A DNA stretch of 64,000 nucleotides from Polyangiaceae bacterium (lineage in GTDB: Bacteria > Myxococcota_A > Polyangia > Polyangiales > Polyangiaceae): assembly GCA_013361525.1 (NCBI GenBank), contig JABFXY010000145.1, forward strand, positions 37,838 to 101,837, given 5' to 3'. This document shows positions 33,745 through 41,713 of the stretch, piece after piece; positions within the stretch are counted from its first letter, which is position 1; every line of letters begins with the position of its first letter. The notes under the pieces are model-generated. The model was given only the letters and a program-made list of their open reading frames with translations, searched no databases and was not told the DNA's origin. Position numbers and translations under genes: made by a program.

Positions 33745-33806
33745 GGCATAAAGTGGTTCACACGACAGTGCCACTATGCCACATGTTGGGTGGACCACTT
33801 CATGCC
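33745..33806. promoter_or_regulatory. Triple-repeat operator between AhpD-like and MocR genes
   Basis: CCACTTCATGCC (33795-33806) and its inverted near-copy, reading CCACTTTATGCC on the minus strand (33745-33756), face each other. The full inverted repeat is 17 bases with 15 matches. Between them is a third copy, CCACTATGCC (33771-33780), oriented like the right one. MocR proteins commonly bind one inverted and one direct repeat in such a divergent promoter. The right copy covers the regulator's start codon, which suits autorepression. Confidence 0.7.
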
Positions 33807-35292
33807 GCGGCCGCGCTCCCTCGATCTGCCGATCACGCTCGACCGCGCAGGCGTCCCGTTACATCGCGCGATCTACGACGCGCTTCGGGACGCGATGCTC
33901 AGCCGGCGCCTTCGGCCCGGCGCGCGCCTGCCTTCGTCACGCGATCTCGCGAGCCAGCTCGGTGTCGCGCGCGGGACGGTCGTCGAGATCTACGAGCAGC
34001 TGACGAGTGAGGGGTACCTCGCAGGGCGCCACGGCTCCGGGACGTTCGTCGCGGCGAAGCTTCCCGATCGTTGGTTTTCGGCTCCACCCACCGCTCCGAC
34101 CCGAGGTGTGTCGCCGCGCGGGCCTCGGCTGTCGAAATGGGCGCGCTCACTCGACGTCCCACCGTTCCCGATCGCGCCGCGGCCTCCCGCTCGACCGTTT
34201 CGCTCGCATATCCCTGCGGTGGACGCGTTCCCGTCGGAGCTATGGGGCCAACTCCTCGCGCGTCGCGCGCGGCGTGACGACAAACTCCTCCTCGACGACG
34301 CCGACGCGCGCGGATACCAGCCGCTGCGCGAGGCGCTCACGGATCACCTGCGCGTCTCGCGCGGTGTCGTCTGCGACGAGGAGCAGCTCGTCATCGTTTC
34401 CGGCGTGCAGCGCGCCCTCGATCTCGTCGTGCGGCTCACCGCGGATCCGGGGGATCGCGTTTGGATCGAAGATCCTTGCTACGCGGGCGTGCACGTCGTG
34501 CTCGACGCGAACGGCGTCGCTGTCGTTCCAGTACGCGTCGACGACAGCGGACTCGACGTGCGCGCCGGGATCCGCAGCGCGCCGGACGCGCGACTCGCCT
34601 ATGTCACGCCGGGCCACCAATCACCGCTCGGTGTCACGATGAGCATCGAGCGTCGCACCCAGCTCCTGAGCTGGGCGTCGGACAGCGGGGCCTTCATCAT
34701 CGAGGACGACTACGACAGCGAGTACCGCTACGAGGAGCGCCCGGTTCCCGTGCTGCAGGGTCTCGATCGGATGGGCTCGGTCATCCACGTCGGCACGTTC
34801 AGCAAGACCCTGCTTCCTTCGCTCCGGCTCGCGTACGTCGTGTTGCCGCCGGCGCTCGTCGAGCCGTTCGTCCGCGCGCTCGCGAACCTCGATCGGTTCA
34901 CGCCGACGCTCTCGCAGGCGGTCCTCGCGGACTTCATCGCCGCAGGCCATTTCGGGCGGCACCTGCGAAAGATGCGCGAGCTCTATGCGGCACGCCGTGC
35001 GGCGCTTCTCGAAGCGCTGGAAAGCGAGCTCGCGGGTATCGTCAAGGTCGTCGGTGCGAGCGCCGGCCTCGAAGTGACGGTGAGGCTCCCCGATGACGTC
35101 GATGATGTCGCCCTTTGCGAGCAGCTCGCCGCGTCTTCGATCGAGGCGCTTCCGCTGTCGGTCTTCACGCTGAAGGGCCGCGCAACCCAGGGGCTCGTCC
35201 TGGGCTTCGCGGCCTTCAGCCCGGCGCGGCTGAAGCGCGCCGTCGGGGTGCTCGCCCGCGTGATCCGCGGTCGAGCAGCGGGCGTTACGTGA
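33802..35292 (+). CDS. MocR-type regulator (GntR HTH fused to aminotransferase fold)
   Basis: 496 residues from the ATG at 33802; a GTG twelve bases upstream is in frame but overlaps the repeat. The GntR winged HTH comes first (LHRAIYDALRDAML...PSSRDLASQLGVARGTVVEIYEQL), followed by a class I aminotransferase fold with PGHQSPLG, IEDDYDSEYRY and GTFSKTLLPSLRLAY (PLP lysine K335). MocR proteins use PLP as ligand and regulate amine or vitamin metabolism, usually adjacent genes. Here the divergent AhpD-like operon is the obvious target. It converges on the STAS gene with overlapping stops. Confidence 0.92.
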   Translation: MPRPRSLDLPITLDRAGVPLHRAIYDALRDAMLSRRLRPGARLPSSRDLASQLGVARGTVVEIYEQLTSEGYLAGRHGSGTFVAAKLPDRWFSAPPTAPTRGVSPRGPRLSKWARSLDVPPFPIAPRPPARPFRSHIPAVDAFPSELWGQLLARRARRDDKLLLDDADARGYQPLREALTDHLRVSRGVVCDEEQLVIVSGVQRALDLVVRLTADPGDRVWIEDPCYAGVHVVLDANGVAVVPVRVDDSGLDVRAGIRSAPDARLAYVTPGHQSPLGVTMSIERRTQLLSWASDSGAFIIEDDYDSEYRYEERPVPVLQGLDRMGSVIHVGTFSKTLLPSLRLAYVVLPPALVEPFVRALANLDRFTPTLSQAVLADFIAAGHFGRHLRKMRELYAARRAALLEALESELAGIVKVVGASAGLEVTVRLPDDVDDVALCEQLAASSIEALPLSVFTLKGRATQGLVLGFAAFSPARLKRAVGVLARVIRGRAAGVT

Positions 35293-35935
35293 TCGAGGCG
35301 GCCTCGTTGATGCAGTCGCGCAGGCCCATCTCGAGGGTCCTGTGCGTCCGCAACTCGGCGAGGTTCGCGCCGATCGCGACGAAGGTCTGCGCGACGGCGG
35401 GGCTCATCCCCGTCACCACGCAACGCGTGCCGAGGAGCGCCGCCGACCGAACGAGCTGCACCAGCTGATCCGCCGTCTCTTCATCGGCGAGCTGCACGCC
35501 GGTGACGTCGACGATGACTTGCTTTGCGGTGCTCTGCGACAGCTGGTGCAACAGCTCGGTCGTGATCTCGGCGCCGCGGCGTTTGTCGATGCTCCCGACG
35601 ATCGGCACCAGCAAGATGTCGCGCCAGATCGCCATGACCGGCGTGGAGAGCTCGCGGATCGCGACCGCTTGCGTCTCGACCGTGGCGACCTTCTCCTCGA
35701 GCGCTCGCTTCGTCTTGCGCGCACGCAGCTCCGAATCACGCCACGCGACGATCAGCTGGTTGACCGCCGACGCGAGCGCCTTCGACGACTCCGTCGCGCC
35801 CTCGCCGACATCGACGCGAGCCCGCAGGTTGCCTTTGATGACCTCGGCGACCGTTGCGACGACCGCCGAGACCGCACTGCTCGATTCCCCGTGCGCGCGC
35901 TCGCCGCCAGCGCCTTCCTGCACCGTCTGCGTCAT
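35285..35935 (-). CDS. RsbR-like STAS-domain stress-signalling protein
   Basis: 216 residues, start ATG overlapping the stop of the V4R-like gene. The N-terminal part (GNLRARVDVGEGATESSKALASAVNQLI) is HAMP-like, followed by a short coiled coil. The C-terminal STAS domain (residues 105-210: LLVPIVGSIDKRRGAEITTELL, VIVDVTGVQLADEETADQLVQLVRS, CVVTGMSPAVAQTF) matches the stressosome RsbR group, including the Thr in DVTG. Such modules relay signals to switch proteins or anti-sigma factors. No RsbS or RsbT kinase gene is adjacent. Confidence 0.85.
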   Translation of the reverse strand: MTQTVQEGAGGERAHGESSSAVSAVVATVAEVIKGNLRARVDVGEGATESSKALASAVNQLIVAWRDSELRARKTKRALEEKVATVETQAVAIRELSTPVMAIWRDILLVPIVGSIDKRRGAEITTELLHQLSQSTAKQVIVDVTGVQLADEETADQLVQLVRSAALLGTRCVVTGMSPAVAQTFVAIGANLAELRTHRTLEMGLRDCINEAASIT

Positions 35936-36471
35936 AGCCAGGTGACCCTGTACTCACAGAACTCGTCGCCGCGCTTCGTGCACTTGTAGTGCTCGACGTC
36001 GGCCCCTTCGACCCCTGTTCGCTCGACGAGCGAAACCAGCAGCCCATCCTGCATCATGCAGTTGAACGTCTGCGTCCGACGCATCACGAGGCTGTGATCG
36101 TTGCTCGAGGGGATTTCCCAGCCGCGACCTTTCGGGTCCCGGATCATGACGCTCGCGGCCCACTTGAGCGCCTCCATCATTTTGATGGGCGTGGGCTCGG
36201 TCATCTTCCCATTGACGATGATGTTCTCGGCGATTCGTTTACCGATCGCGACGCCGGCTTGGCGAATGCTCATCGCGCCGACGTTGTCTTCGATCCAGGT
36301 ACAAATGCCGTTGTAGATGTCGATGCTGCACCACTCGTCGGGCCGCATCTTGTCGACCCCTTTGGCGAGGTCGAAGGCAGGCCCGCACACGCGCTTCATG
36401 TGCTGGTACTCGGCCAGGATGTCTTGCACGAAGCCGGTGAGAAGCGTCACTCCCTCGGTCGAATTGTCCAT
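35932..36471 (-). CDS. V4R-like (4-vinyl-reductase type) sensor protein
   Basis: 179 residues. GGAG lies about eleven bases before the ATG. The C terminus (MMQDGLLVSLVERTGVEGADVEHYKCTKRGDEFCEYRVTW) has the paired-Cys C-x-K-x-G-D-x-F-C pattern of V4R domains, which bind small hydrophobic molecules in regulators such as XylR and BchJ. The N-terminal half is alpha-helical with YQHMKRVCGPAFDLAKGVD. It overlaps the STAS gene by four bases, so it is likely the sensory input of a two-protein module. A heme-NO-binding-like fold is an alternative. Confidence 0.65.
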   Translation of the reverse strand: MDNSTEGVTLLTGFVQDILAEYQHMKRVCGPAFDLAKGVDKMRPDEWCSIDIYNGICTWIEDNVGAMSIRQAGVAIGKRIAENIIVNGKMTEPTPIKMMEALKWAASVMIRDPKGRGWEIPSSNDHSLVMRRTQTFNCMMQDGLLVSLVERTGVEGADVEHYKCTKRGDEFCEYRVTWL

Positions 36472-36659
36472 CGTCTGCTGCTCTCCACACCCCCTCCTTA
36501 GTCAAAACGATTGCCGCTCAGAGAACCTCGGCGCCGATCCCCGGTCAAGGTCGGTTCGATGCGAGCCGCGCGGCGATCGCCGTAGGTCGAAGTGCGCGAT
36601 CGTCGCTCTGACCCCCTGATTGGGTCGTCTGCTCGCGATCGCTCCGCTACGCCTCGTGG

Positions 36660-37595
36660 CTACGCTTGATGGTGGGCCAAGTAGCGGAACGGCTTCGGGA
36701 ACCAAACCGTTCGGCTCCCGAGAACCACGAGCCCGTCGAGCTCGAGACCGCTGCTCTCGCCGGGCGTCTCGTAACCCCACGTCATCCACACGCGGGACGG
36801 AACGAGGAGGTGCGCGACGTCGCGGTAGCCGGTCGGAAATTGGAACGACAGCTCGTTGTCGCGCAGGAGCATCCCCGCGGGCGCACCGGAGACGCGGAGC
36901 ACCGACGCGGACGCGGCCGGCTCGATGCGCGGGTTGCCGCGCCAGAACGATCGATACGAGACCCGCGCGCGCTCGACCGCTTCGGGCTCGAACACGGCGG
37001 CGTAGTCTTCGGGGCGGGGCTCGAGCGCCGTCGCGAGATCCTGCGAGGACTTCACGGGCAACATCGAGAGCATCGGACACATCTGCGCGCAGAGGACACC
37101 CATCAGCTCGAGCGCCTTCGAGCGCGCGCGGGCGTGACTCTCGAGCGAGGCCGACACCTTCGCCGCGACCTCGGCGACGGCTCGCTCACCGTGTGATCGC
37201 AGCTGCAGCGCTCGCTCGAAGAACGCCGGCTCCTCGAGCAAATCGGCGGCGAACAACCCCAAAAGGAGCGCCTGCGGATCGTCGGACTCGAGCAGCTTCG
37301 TGTGATCGCTTCGCGACAAGCACGTCAGACCGCGCTCGAGCTTCAGCCACTCTCCGCGCGACGTTCCGCGCGGGCTCAACACGCGAAGCCGCACGATGGG
37401 GTTGTACGTGTACGTGAGCTCGGCCCCCGAGTCGTGGTGGAACCCTGCTTGCTCGGGCTCGACCGGCTCGGGCTCGCGCACGATGGCTCCGGCTGCGTCG
37501 CGCTCGTAACCGAGGCTCGCGAGCGCGACGCTGAGGCGACGGAAATCGACCTCCGGCTGCAGAACGATCGGATCGGAGAACGGCCGCAGTTGCAT
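36660..37595 (-). CDS. Hypothetical protein
   Basis: 311 residues, no domain recognised. The N-terminal part (MQLRPFSDPIVLQPEVDFRRLSVALASLGYERD) is beta-alpha mixed. A central helical region (LLLGLFAADLLEEPAFFERALQLRSHGERAVAEVAAKV) is followed by a segment with two cysteines (VLCAQMCPML). The C terminus repeats short beta elements around MTWGYETPGE. No signal or membrane segment. About 190 bases separate it from the V4R-like gene, with no gene in between. Confidence 0.55.
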   Translation of the reverse strand: MQLRPFSDPIVLQPEVDFRRLSVALASLGYERDAAGAIVREPEPVEPEQAGFHHDSGAELTYTYNPIVRLRVLSPRGTSRGEWLKLERGLTCLSRSDHTKLLESDDPQALLLGLFAADLLEEPAFFERALQLRSHGERAVAEVAAKVSASLESHARARSKALELMGVLCAQMCPMLSMLPVKSSQDLATALEPRPEDYAAVFEPEAVERARVSYRSFWRGNPRIEPAASASVLRVSGAPAGMLLRDNELSFQFPTGYRDVAHLLVPSRVWMTWGYETPGESSGLELDGLVVLGSRTVWFPKPFRYLAHHQA

Positions 37596-37714
37596 GCTTC
37601 ACCGCGTCGGATTGACCGGCACAGAAAAACGATAGCCCTCGGCGATGCTCGGCGCTCGCCGATCCGTGCTCGCATCTTTGCGTGGCGGTGAGGCGATATT
37701 CACCGTGAGGCGCG

Positions 37715-38407
37715 TCAGCGCACGTCGAACGGGATCGCGACCGTGCCTTTGCGCTCGCCGGTCTTCGCGTCGACGACGGCGACCGCGAGCTCGACCTTCT
37801 CCACCTTCTCGGGGACGTGCTCGAAATAGAGGAAGCCGGTGAGGTTGCCGCCCGGCTGAAGCACGCCTTCGGGCAATGCCCAATCGAGCATCTCCTTCGT
37901 CGGCATCGGGACGCTCACGCGCTCCCAATAGGGATAGTGAATATCGTAGTAGCTCGGGTCGATCTCGTAGCGCTGGTCGCTCGGCACCGAAGGATAAAAG
38001 TCACCGTAAGGGCCCCAGACCTCGAAGCCGCGGTACGCGAACGAGGGGCTGATTGGGCCGTAATCGGTGCTCAGAACGTACTTCTCCGCCGAGCCTTTGA
38101 TCCGAAACGGCGGTAGGGCGGAGAAATACTCCCCCTGCGCTCCTCGGAGCATGAAGTTCGAATAGCGGACTTGCAGCGGGAAGTTGCTGCCGTTGATCAC
38201 CGTGAGCTCGAGCGGCGTGACGTCGTCGCGCACGCCTGGACCACCTGGCCAGCGCCCCCCCGCTTGAACGCGCACGCCTGCGATGCTCGCTTCCGCGACG
38301 TCGCCGACCGTGTCTGCGTCCTCCGCGGGCTCGAGCTCGGTGAGCTCGGTACACCCCGCGGCCCCGAGGCCGAGCGAACAGCCCACGATCCACCTGGTCC
38401 AACGCAT
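37715..38407 (-). CDS. Hypothetical lipoprotein
   Basis: 230 residues from the ATG at 38407, giving a signal peptide RWIVGCSLGLGAAGC with a lipobox. The mature protein is rich in Tyr, Pro and Gly (SPSFAYRGFEVWGPYGDFYPS, YYDIHYPYWERV) and has a C-terminal Ig-like stretch (GFLYFEHVPEKVEKVELAVAVVDAKTGERKG) similar to periplasmic beta-sandwich folds. Function unknown. The divergent Ser/Thr kinase starts about 150 bases away. Confidence 0.7.
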   Translation of the reverse strand: MRWTRWIVGCSLGLGAAGCTELTELEPAEDADTVGDVAEASIAGVRVQAGGRWPGGPGVRDDVTPLELTVINGSNFPLQVRYSNFMLRGAQGEYFSALPPFRIKGSAEKYVLSTDYGPISPSFAYRGFEVWGPYGDFYPSVPSDQRYEIDPSYYDIHYPYWERVSVPMPTKEMLDWALPEGVLQPGGNLTGFLYFEHVPEKVEKVELAVAVVDAKTGERKGTVAIPFDVR

Positions 38408-38555
38408 GCCGATCTCCGAGGCAAGCAAGATGCCTCGACGACAAGGCGAGCTCTCGGCCTTGCGCAAGCGATGCGGCATCTATCGACCGTCGGATTGAGG
38501 TGAGCGCGTACGCCTCGCCGTCCGCAGAATCGTCGATGGTACGCTCGCCCCGCCC

Positions 38556-40649
38556 ATGGAGGATCACGCGGCCCGTCTGCTGCGAAGCTTCGAAGAGCCG
38601 CTCGGCGTGATCGCCGAACGCTTCGAGCTTCTCGCGGAGGCCGGCTCGGGAGGTATGGGCACCGTGTACCGGGCGAGCGATCGCGAGACGGGTGGGCTCG
38701 TCGCGCTGAAGCTCATGAACGCCGAGGGGGACACCGATCGATTCAACCGCGAGGCTGCCGTCCTCGCGGAGCTGCGCCACCCCGCGATCGTGAGCTACGT
38801 CGCGCACGGCAAGACACCCGACGGTGAGCTCTACCTCGCGATGGAGTGGCTCGAGGGCGAGACATTGCGCCAGCACCTCGCGACGCAGCCCCTCGGGCTC
38901 GGGGGCGTGCTCAAGGTGGGCGCTCGCATCGCGGGTGGGCTCGCCGCCGCGCACGACCGCAAGATCGTTCACCGCGATCTGAAGCCGTCGAACATCTTTC
39001 TCGCGAACGGGAGCCCGGACGACGCAAAGATCCTCGACTTCGGCGTCGCGCGCCTTCGTGATCTCGACCGCGAGCTGACGCGGAGCGGGCAGGTGATCGG
39101 CACCCCGGGCTACATGGCGCCCGAGCAAGCTCGTGGCCTTCGCGACATCGATGGTCGCGCGGATCTGTTCTCACTCGGATGTGTGCTCTTCCGATGTCTC
39201 ACGGGGCGCCCGGCGTTCGGGGGACAAGATGTCCTCGCGATCCTCGCGGAGCTCGTGCTGAGTGATCCGCCGCGGGTCGCAGCGATCGTGAGCGGTGTGC
39301 CGCGCGATCTCGACGCGTTGATCGCTCGGTTGCTCGAGAAAGACGCGGCACGGCGCCCTGCATCGGCTGCGGACGTCGAGGCCGAGCTCCTCCACGTCGC
39401 GACTTGCATCGAGCGCGGCGACGTCGAGCTCGCGAGCGCGCCGAAAGACGAAGACGCGGGGCACCGCAGCGTGTTCGTCGTCGTCGGAGGGCCCGGCGCA
39501 TCGCGGGCCGCGCCCGGCGAGATCACCGACGCCCGCGGCAAAATCACCCGGATCGGCGGCACGCTCGAGGAGATCGCCGGCGGCGTCCTCATCGGCACGG
39601 TGGAGGAGACGGGCCCTCTTTCGCGGCGCCGTGCGGCCGAGCTCGAGGAAATCGTGCGGCGAGCGGTCCACGACGGCCCTGTCTCGCGTTCACGCGCGCT
39701 CGAGCGAGTGGAGCCGAGCGAGCTCACCGTGATTGCCCCGCCTCCGTCGCGGCGGCGCTTTGCGATCATCGGCGCTATCGGCGCTTCCGTGGCGATTGGT
39801 TCCGGCGCGTTCGTGTTCGCGCGCTCGACGCCCGAGCGCGAGACGATCGCGGCGGCCGCTGGGTCCGCGACGACGTGCAGCGACGGGATCCAAAACGATG
39901 GCGAGACGCAGATTGACTGCGGTGGCCCCGCGTGCGCGCCGTGTGCCCCCTCCTGCGCGGACGAAACGATCAACCAGGACGAGACGGACATCGATTGCGG
40001 CGGCTCGTCGTGCGCGCCGTGCCCCGTCGGTGCAGCGTGCACGACGGCTTCCGACTGCGCGACCGATCGGTGCGCGGGCGACGGCCGATGCTCGTGCGTG
40101 CCACGGGACGGGGTCGTGATCATCAGCGAGGTGCGATCGCGCGGCCCCGACGGCGGGAGCGACGAGTTCGTCGAGCTCTACAACGCGGGATCGACGAACG
40201 TCACGCTCTCGAGCGACTGGGTGCTCGAGTGGCGGACGGAGACGGGCGTGAAGTACTCGGCCGCGTTCACGGGCTCGGGTCAAGTCGTCGGCCCGGGGCG
40301 GCACGTTCTCCTGGCGGGCACGGGTTACCCAGCGGATCTGCCGCGCGACGGCGTCCTTTCGCCGGGGATCTCCGACGAGGGCAGCCTCGTTTTGCGCCGA
40401 GGCGGCGAGGTCGTCGACGCGGTTTGCTTCAGCTGCGGACGAAACGGCATGTCGGACCACACGTGTGAGGGAGACATCGCCGAGAAGTCGGGCTGCGCAC
40501 ACAACGCCGATCGCAGCCTGGAGCGAAAGCCGGGCGGCGACGCGGGCAGCTGCGCCGACACCGACGACAACGGCGCGGACTTCGCCGATGTCTCACCGTC
40601 GACGCCCGAGACGCTCGCGAGCGCGGCGCGGCCGGCGTCCGTCGACTGA
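38556..40649 (+). CDS. Ser/Thr kinase with membrane helix, Cys-rich repeats and lamin-tail domain
   Basis: 697 residues. The kinase domain (about 22-285) has AGSGGMGTVY, VALK (K52), VHRDLKPSN, DFGVARL and GYMAPEQ. A helix near 400-420 (AIIGAIGASVAIGSGAFVFA) crosses the membrane. Outside it, two short DG repeats with the pattern C-x-D-x(5-8)-E-T-x-I-D-C-G-G-x-x-C-A-P-C lead to a lamin-tail domain (about 520-640: IISEVRSRGPDGGSDEFVELYNAGS...LSSDWVLEW...GRHVLLAGTGYP), which binds surfaces or polymers in other proteins. Kinases with an extracytoplasmic LTD sensor are unusual. It is divergent from the lipoprotein gene. Confidence 0.88.
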   Translation: MEDHAARLLRSFEEPLGVIAERFELLAEAGSGGMGTVYRASDRETGGLVALKLMNAEGDTDRFNREAAVLAELRHPAIVSYVAHGKTPDGELYLAMEWLEGETLRQHLATQPLGLGGVLKVGARIAGGLAAAHDRKIVHRDLKPSNIFLANGSPDDAKILDFGVARLRDLDRELTRSGQVIGTPGYMAPEQARGLRDIDGRADLFSLGCVLFRCLTGRPAFGGQDVLAILAELVLSDPPRVAAIVSGVPRDLDALIARLLEKDAARRPASAADVEAELLHVATCIERGDVELASAPKDEDAGHRSVFVVVGGPGASRAAPGEITDARGKITRIGGTLEEIAGGVLIGTVEETGPLSRRRAAELEEIVRRAVHDGPVSRSRALERVEPSELTVIAPPPSRRRFAIIGAIGASVAIGSGAFVFARSTPERETIAAAAGSATTCSDGIQNDGETQIDCGGPACAPCAPSCADETINQDETDIDCGGSSCAPCPVGAACTTASDCATDRCAGDGRCSCVPRDGVVIISEVRSRGPDGGSDEFVELYNAGSTNVTLSSDWVLEWRTETGVKYSAAFTGSGQVVGPGRHVLLAGTGYPADLPRDGVLSPGISDEGSLVLRRGGEVVDAVCFSCGRNGMSDHTCEGDIAEKSGCAHNADRSLERKPGGDAGSCADTDDNGADFADVSPSTPETLASAARPASVD

Positions 40650-40683
40650 TCCCGCCGACGTACGCTCGCGCTCGAGCACCCAG

Positions 40684-40709
40684 AAATTCGATTGTGCACA
40701 ATCGAATTT
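40684..40709. promoter_or_regulatory. Perfect OhrR-type palindromic operator
   Basis: A 26-base perfect palindrome with half-site AAATTCGATTGTG. OhrR proteins bind palindromes of this type, often centred on TTGTGCACAA. The ohr ATG lies 71 bases downstream. A weaker copy follows at 40710. Confidence 0.8.
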
Positions 40710-40730
40710 AGATTGCGCACAACCGAATCG
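40710..40730. promoter_or_regulatory. Second, imperfect OhrR-like site and possible ohr promoter
   Basis: The sequence AGATTGCGCACAACCGAATC repeats the operator core with mismatches in one half. TTGCGC at 40713-40718 and CTACAT at 40735-40740 are 16 bases apart and could be the -35 and -10 elements, so repressor on either site would block RNA polymerase. Confidence 0.5.
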
Positions 40731-40780
40731 AGATCTACATCGTTGGGCAGACGCAGCTCCCACTGAAAGGAAACGCTCCC

Positions 40781-41212
40781 ATGGCCATCAAGACGCTCGA
40801 GAAGGTTCTCTACAAGGCCACCGCGTCCGCGACCGGCGGTCGCGAAGGTCGCATCGCCTCCGACGACGGCGCGCTCGACGCGGCGCTCGTGATGCCGAAG
40901 GGGCTCGGTGGCCCCGGCGGCCACGGAACGAACCCCGAGCAGCTCTTTGCGGCCGGATACGCCGCTTGTTTCGGCAGCGCGCTCGCGCTCGTCGCCCGCC
41001 TTCAGAAGATCGACGTCGGCCCCGTGAAGATCACGGCGAACGTCTCGCTCGGCACGAACGGTCCGGCGTATGGCCTCGCGGTGGAGCTCGTCGGGGACTT
41101 GCCGAACCTCCCGCGTGAACAGGCCGAAGCGTTGATGCACGCCGCCCACGAGGTGTGCCCGTATTCCAACGCGACCCGCGGCAACATCGAGGTCAAGCTC
41201 AGCGTCGCCTGA
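40781..41212 (+). CDS. ohr: Organic hydroperoxide resistance protein (Ohr/OsmC family)
   Basis: 143 residues with catalytic Cys63 (AACFGSAL) and Cys126 (EVCPYSN), close to the Ohr positions 60 and 124, and the Ohr signature NPEQLFAAGYAACF. Ohr reduces organic and fatty-acid hydroperoxides to alcohols using lipoyl-bound thiols in the cytoplasm. A strong palindromic operator precedes it, and ohrR follows 18 bases after the stop codon. Regulation by OhrR-mediated derepression on peroxide exposure is therefore very likely. The Ohr rather than OsmC assignment rests on the linked ohrR. Confidence 0.95.
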   Translation: MAIKTLEKVLYKATASATGGREGRIASDDGALDAALVMPKGLGGPGGHGTNPEQLFAAGYAACFGSALALVARLQKIDVGPVKITANVSLGTNGPAYGLAVELVGDLPNLPREQAEALMHAAHEVCPYSNATRGNIEVKLSVA

Positions 41213-41230
41213 GCGGTACCATTATCGACG

Positions 41231-41710
41231 ATGGCCTCGCGCGACGATCTCCTCGGCCTCGACGATCAGGTGTGCTTCGCGTTGTACGCGGCCTCCCGGG
41301 CGCTGACGCGGGCTTACGCACCGCTGCTCGAGCCGCTCGGCATCACGTACCCGCAGTACCTGGTTTTGCTGGTCCTGTGGGAGGAAGACGGCGCGAGCAT
41401 GAAGCACATCGGTGAGCGCCTCCACCTCGACTCGGGGACGCTCACGCCGCTCCTCACGAGGCTCGAGCAACAGGGGATCGTCAAGCGACGCCGGAGCGAC
41501 GAGGACGAACGCGTCGTGGTCGTCAACCTGACCGCGGCCGGCAAAGCGCTGCGCACGAAGGCGCGCGGCATCCCCACGGCGCTCGCCTGCAAGATGGGCT
41601 TCGATGTTTCCGACAAGAAGCACATCGCACGCCTCGCCGCTCTACGAGACGAGCTCCTCGCGATCGCGGAGCGAACGACGGCGCCCGAGGCAGAAGCTGG
41701 GCGCGCCTAA
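41231..41710 (+). CDS. ohrR: OhrR peroxide-sensing MarR-family repressor
   Basis: 159 residues. The sensing cysteine is Cys15 (LDDQVCFALYAASRALTRAY), followed by the conserved Tyr-containing helix of OhrR. The winged HTH is in MKHIGERLHLDSGTLTPLLTRLEQQGIVKRRRSDEDERVVVVNLT. A second cysteine lies at ACKMGFD, so both one-Cys and two-Cys mechanisms are possible. It should bind the 40684 palindrome and release it when Cys15 is oxidised by organic peroxides. It converges on the alpha/beta hydrolase gene. Confidence 0.93.
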   Translation: MASRDDLLGLDDQVCFALYAASRALTRAYAPLLEPLGITYPQYLVLLVLWEEDGASMKHIGERLHLDSGTLTPLLTRLEQQGIVKRRRSDEDERVVVVNLTAAGKALRTKARGIPTALACKMGFDVSDKKHIARLAALRDELLAIAERTTAPEAEAGRA

Positions 41711-41713
41711 TCG

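Noticed and set aside
39404..40505. Several 100-280 residue frames on both strands inside the kinase-LTD gene
   Set aside because: All overlap the kinase gene, whose motifs, membrane helix and LTD are continuous in one frame.
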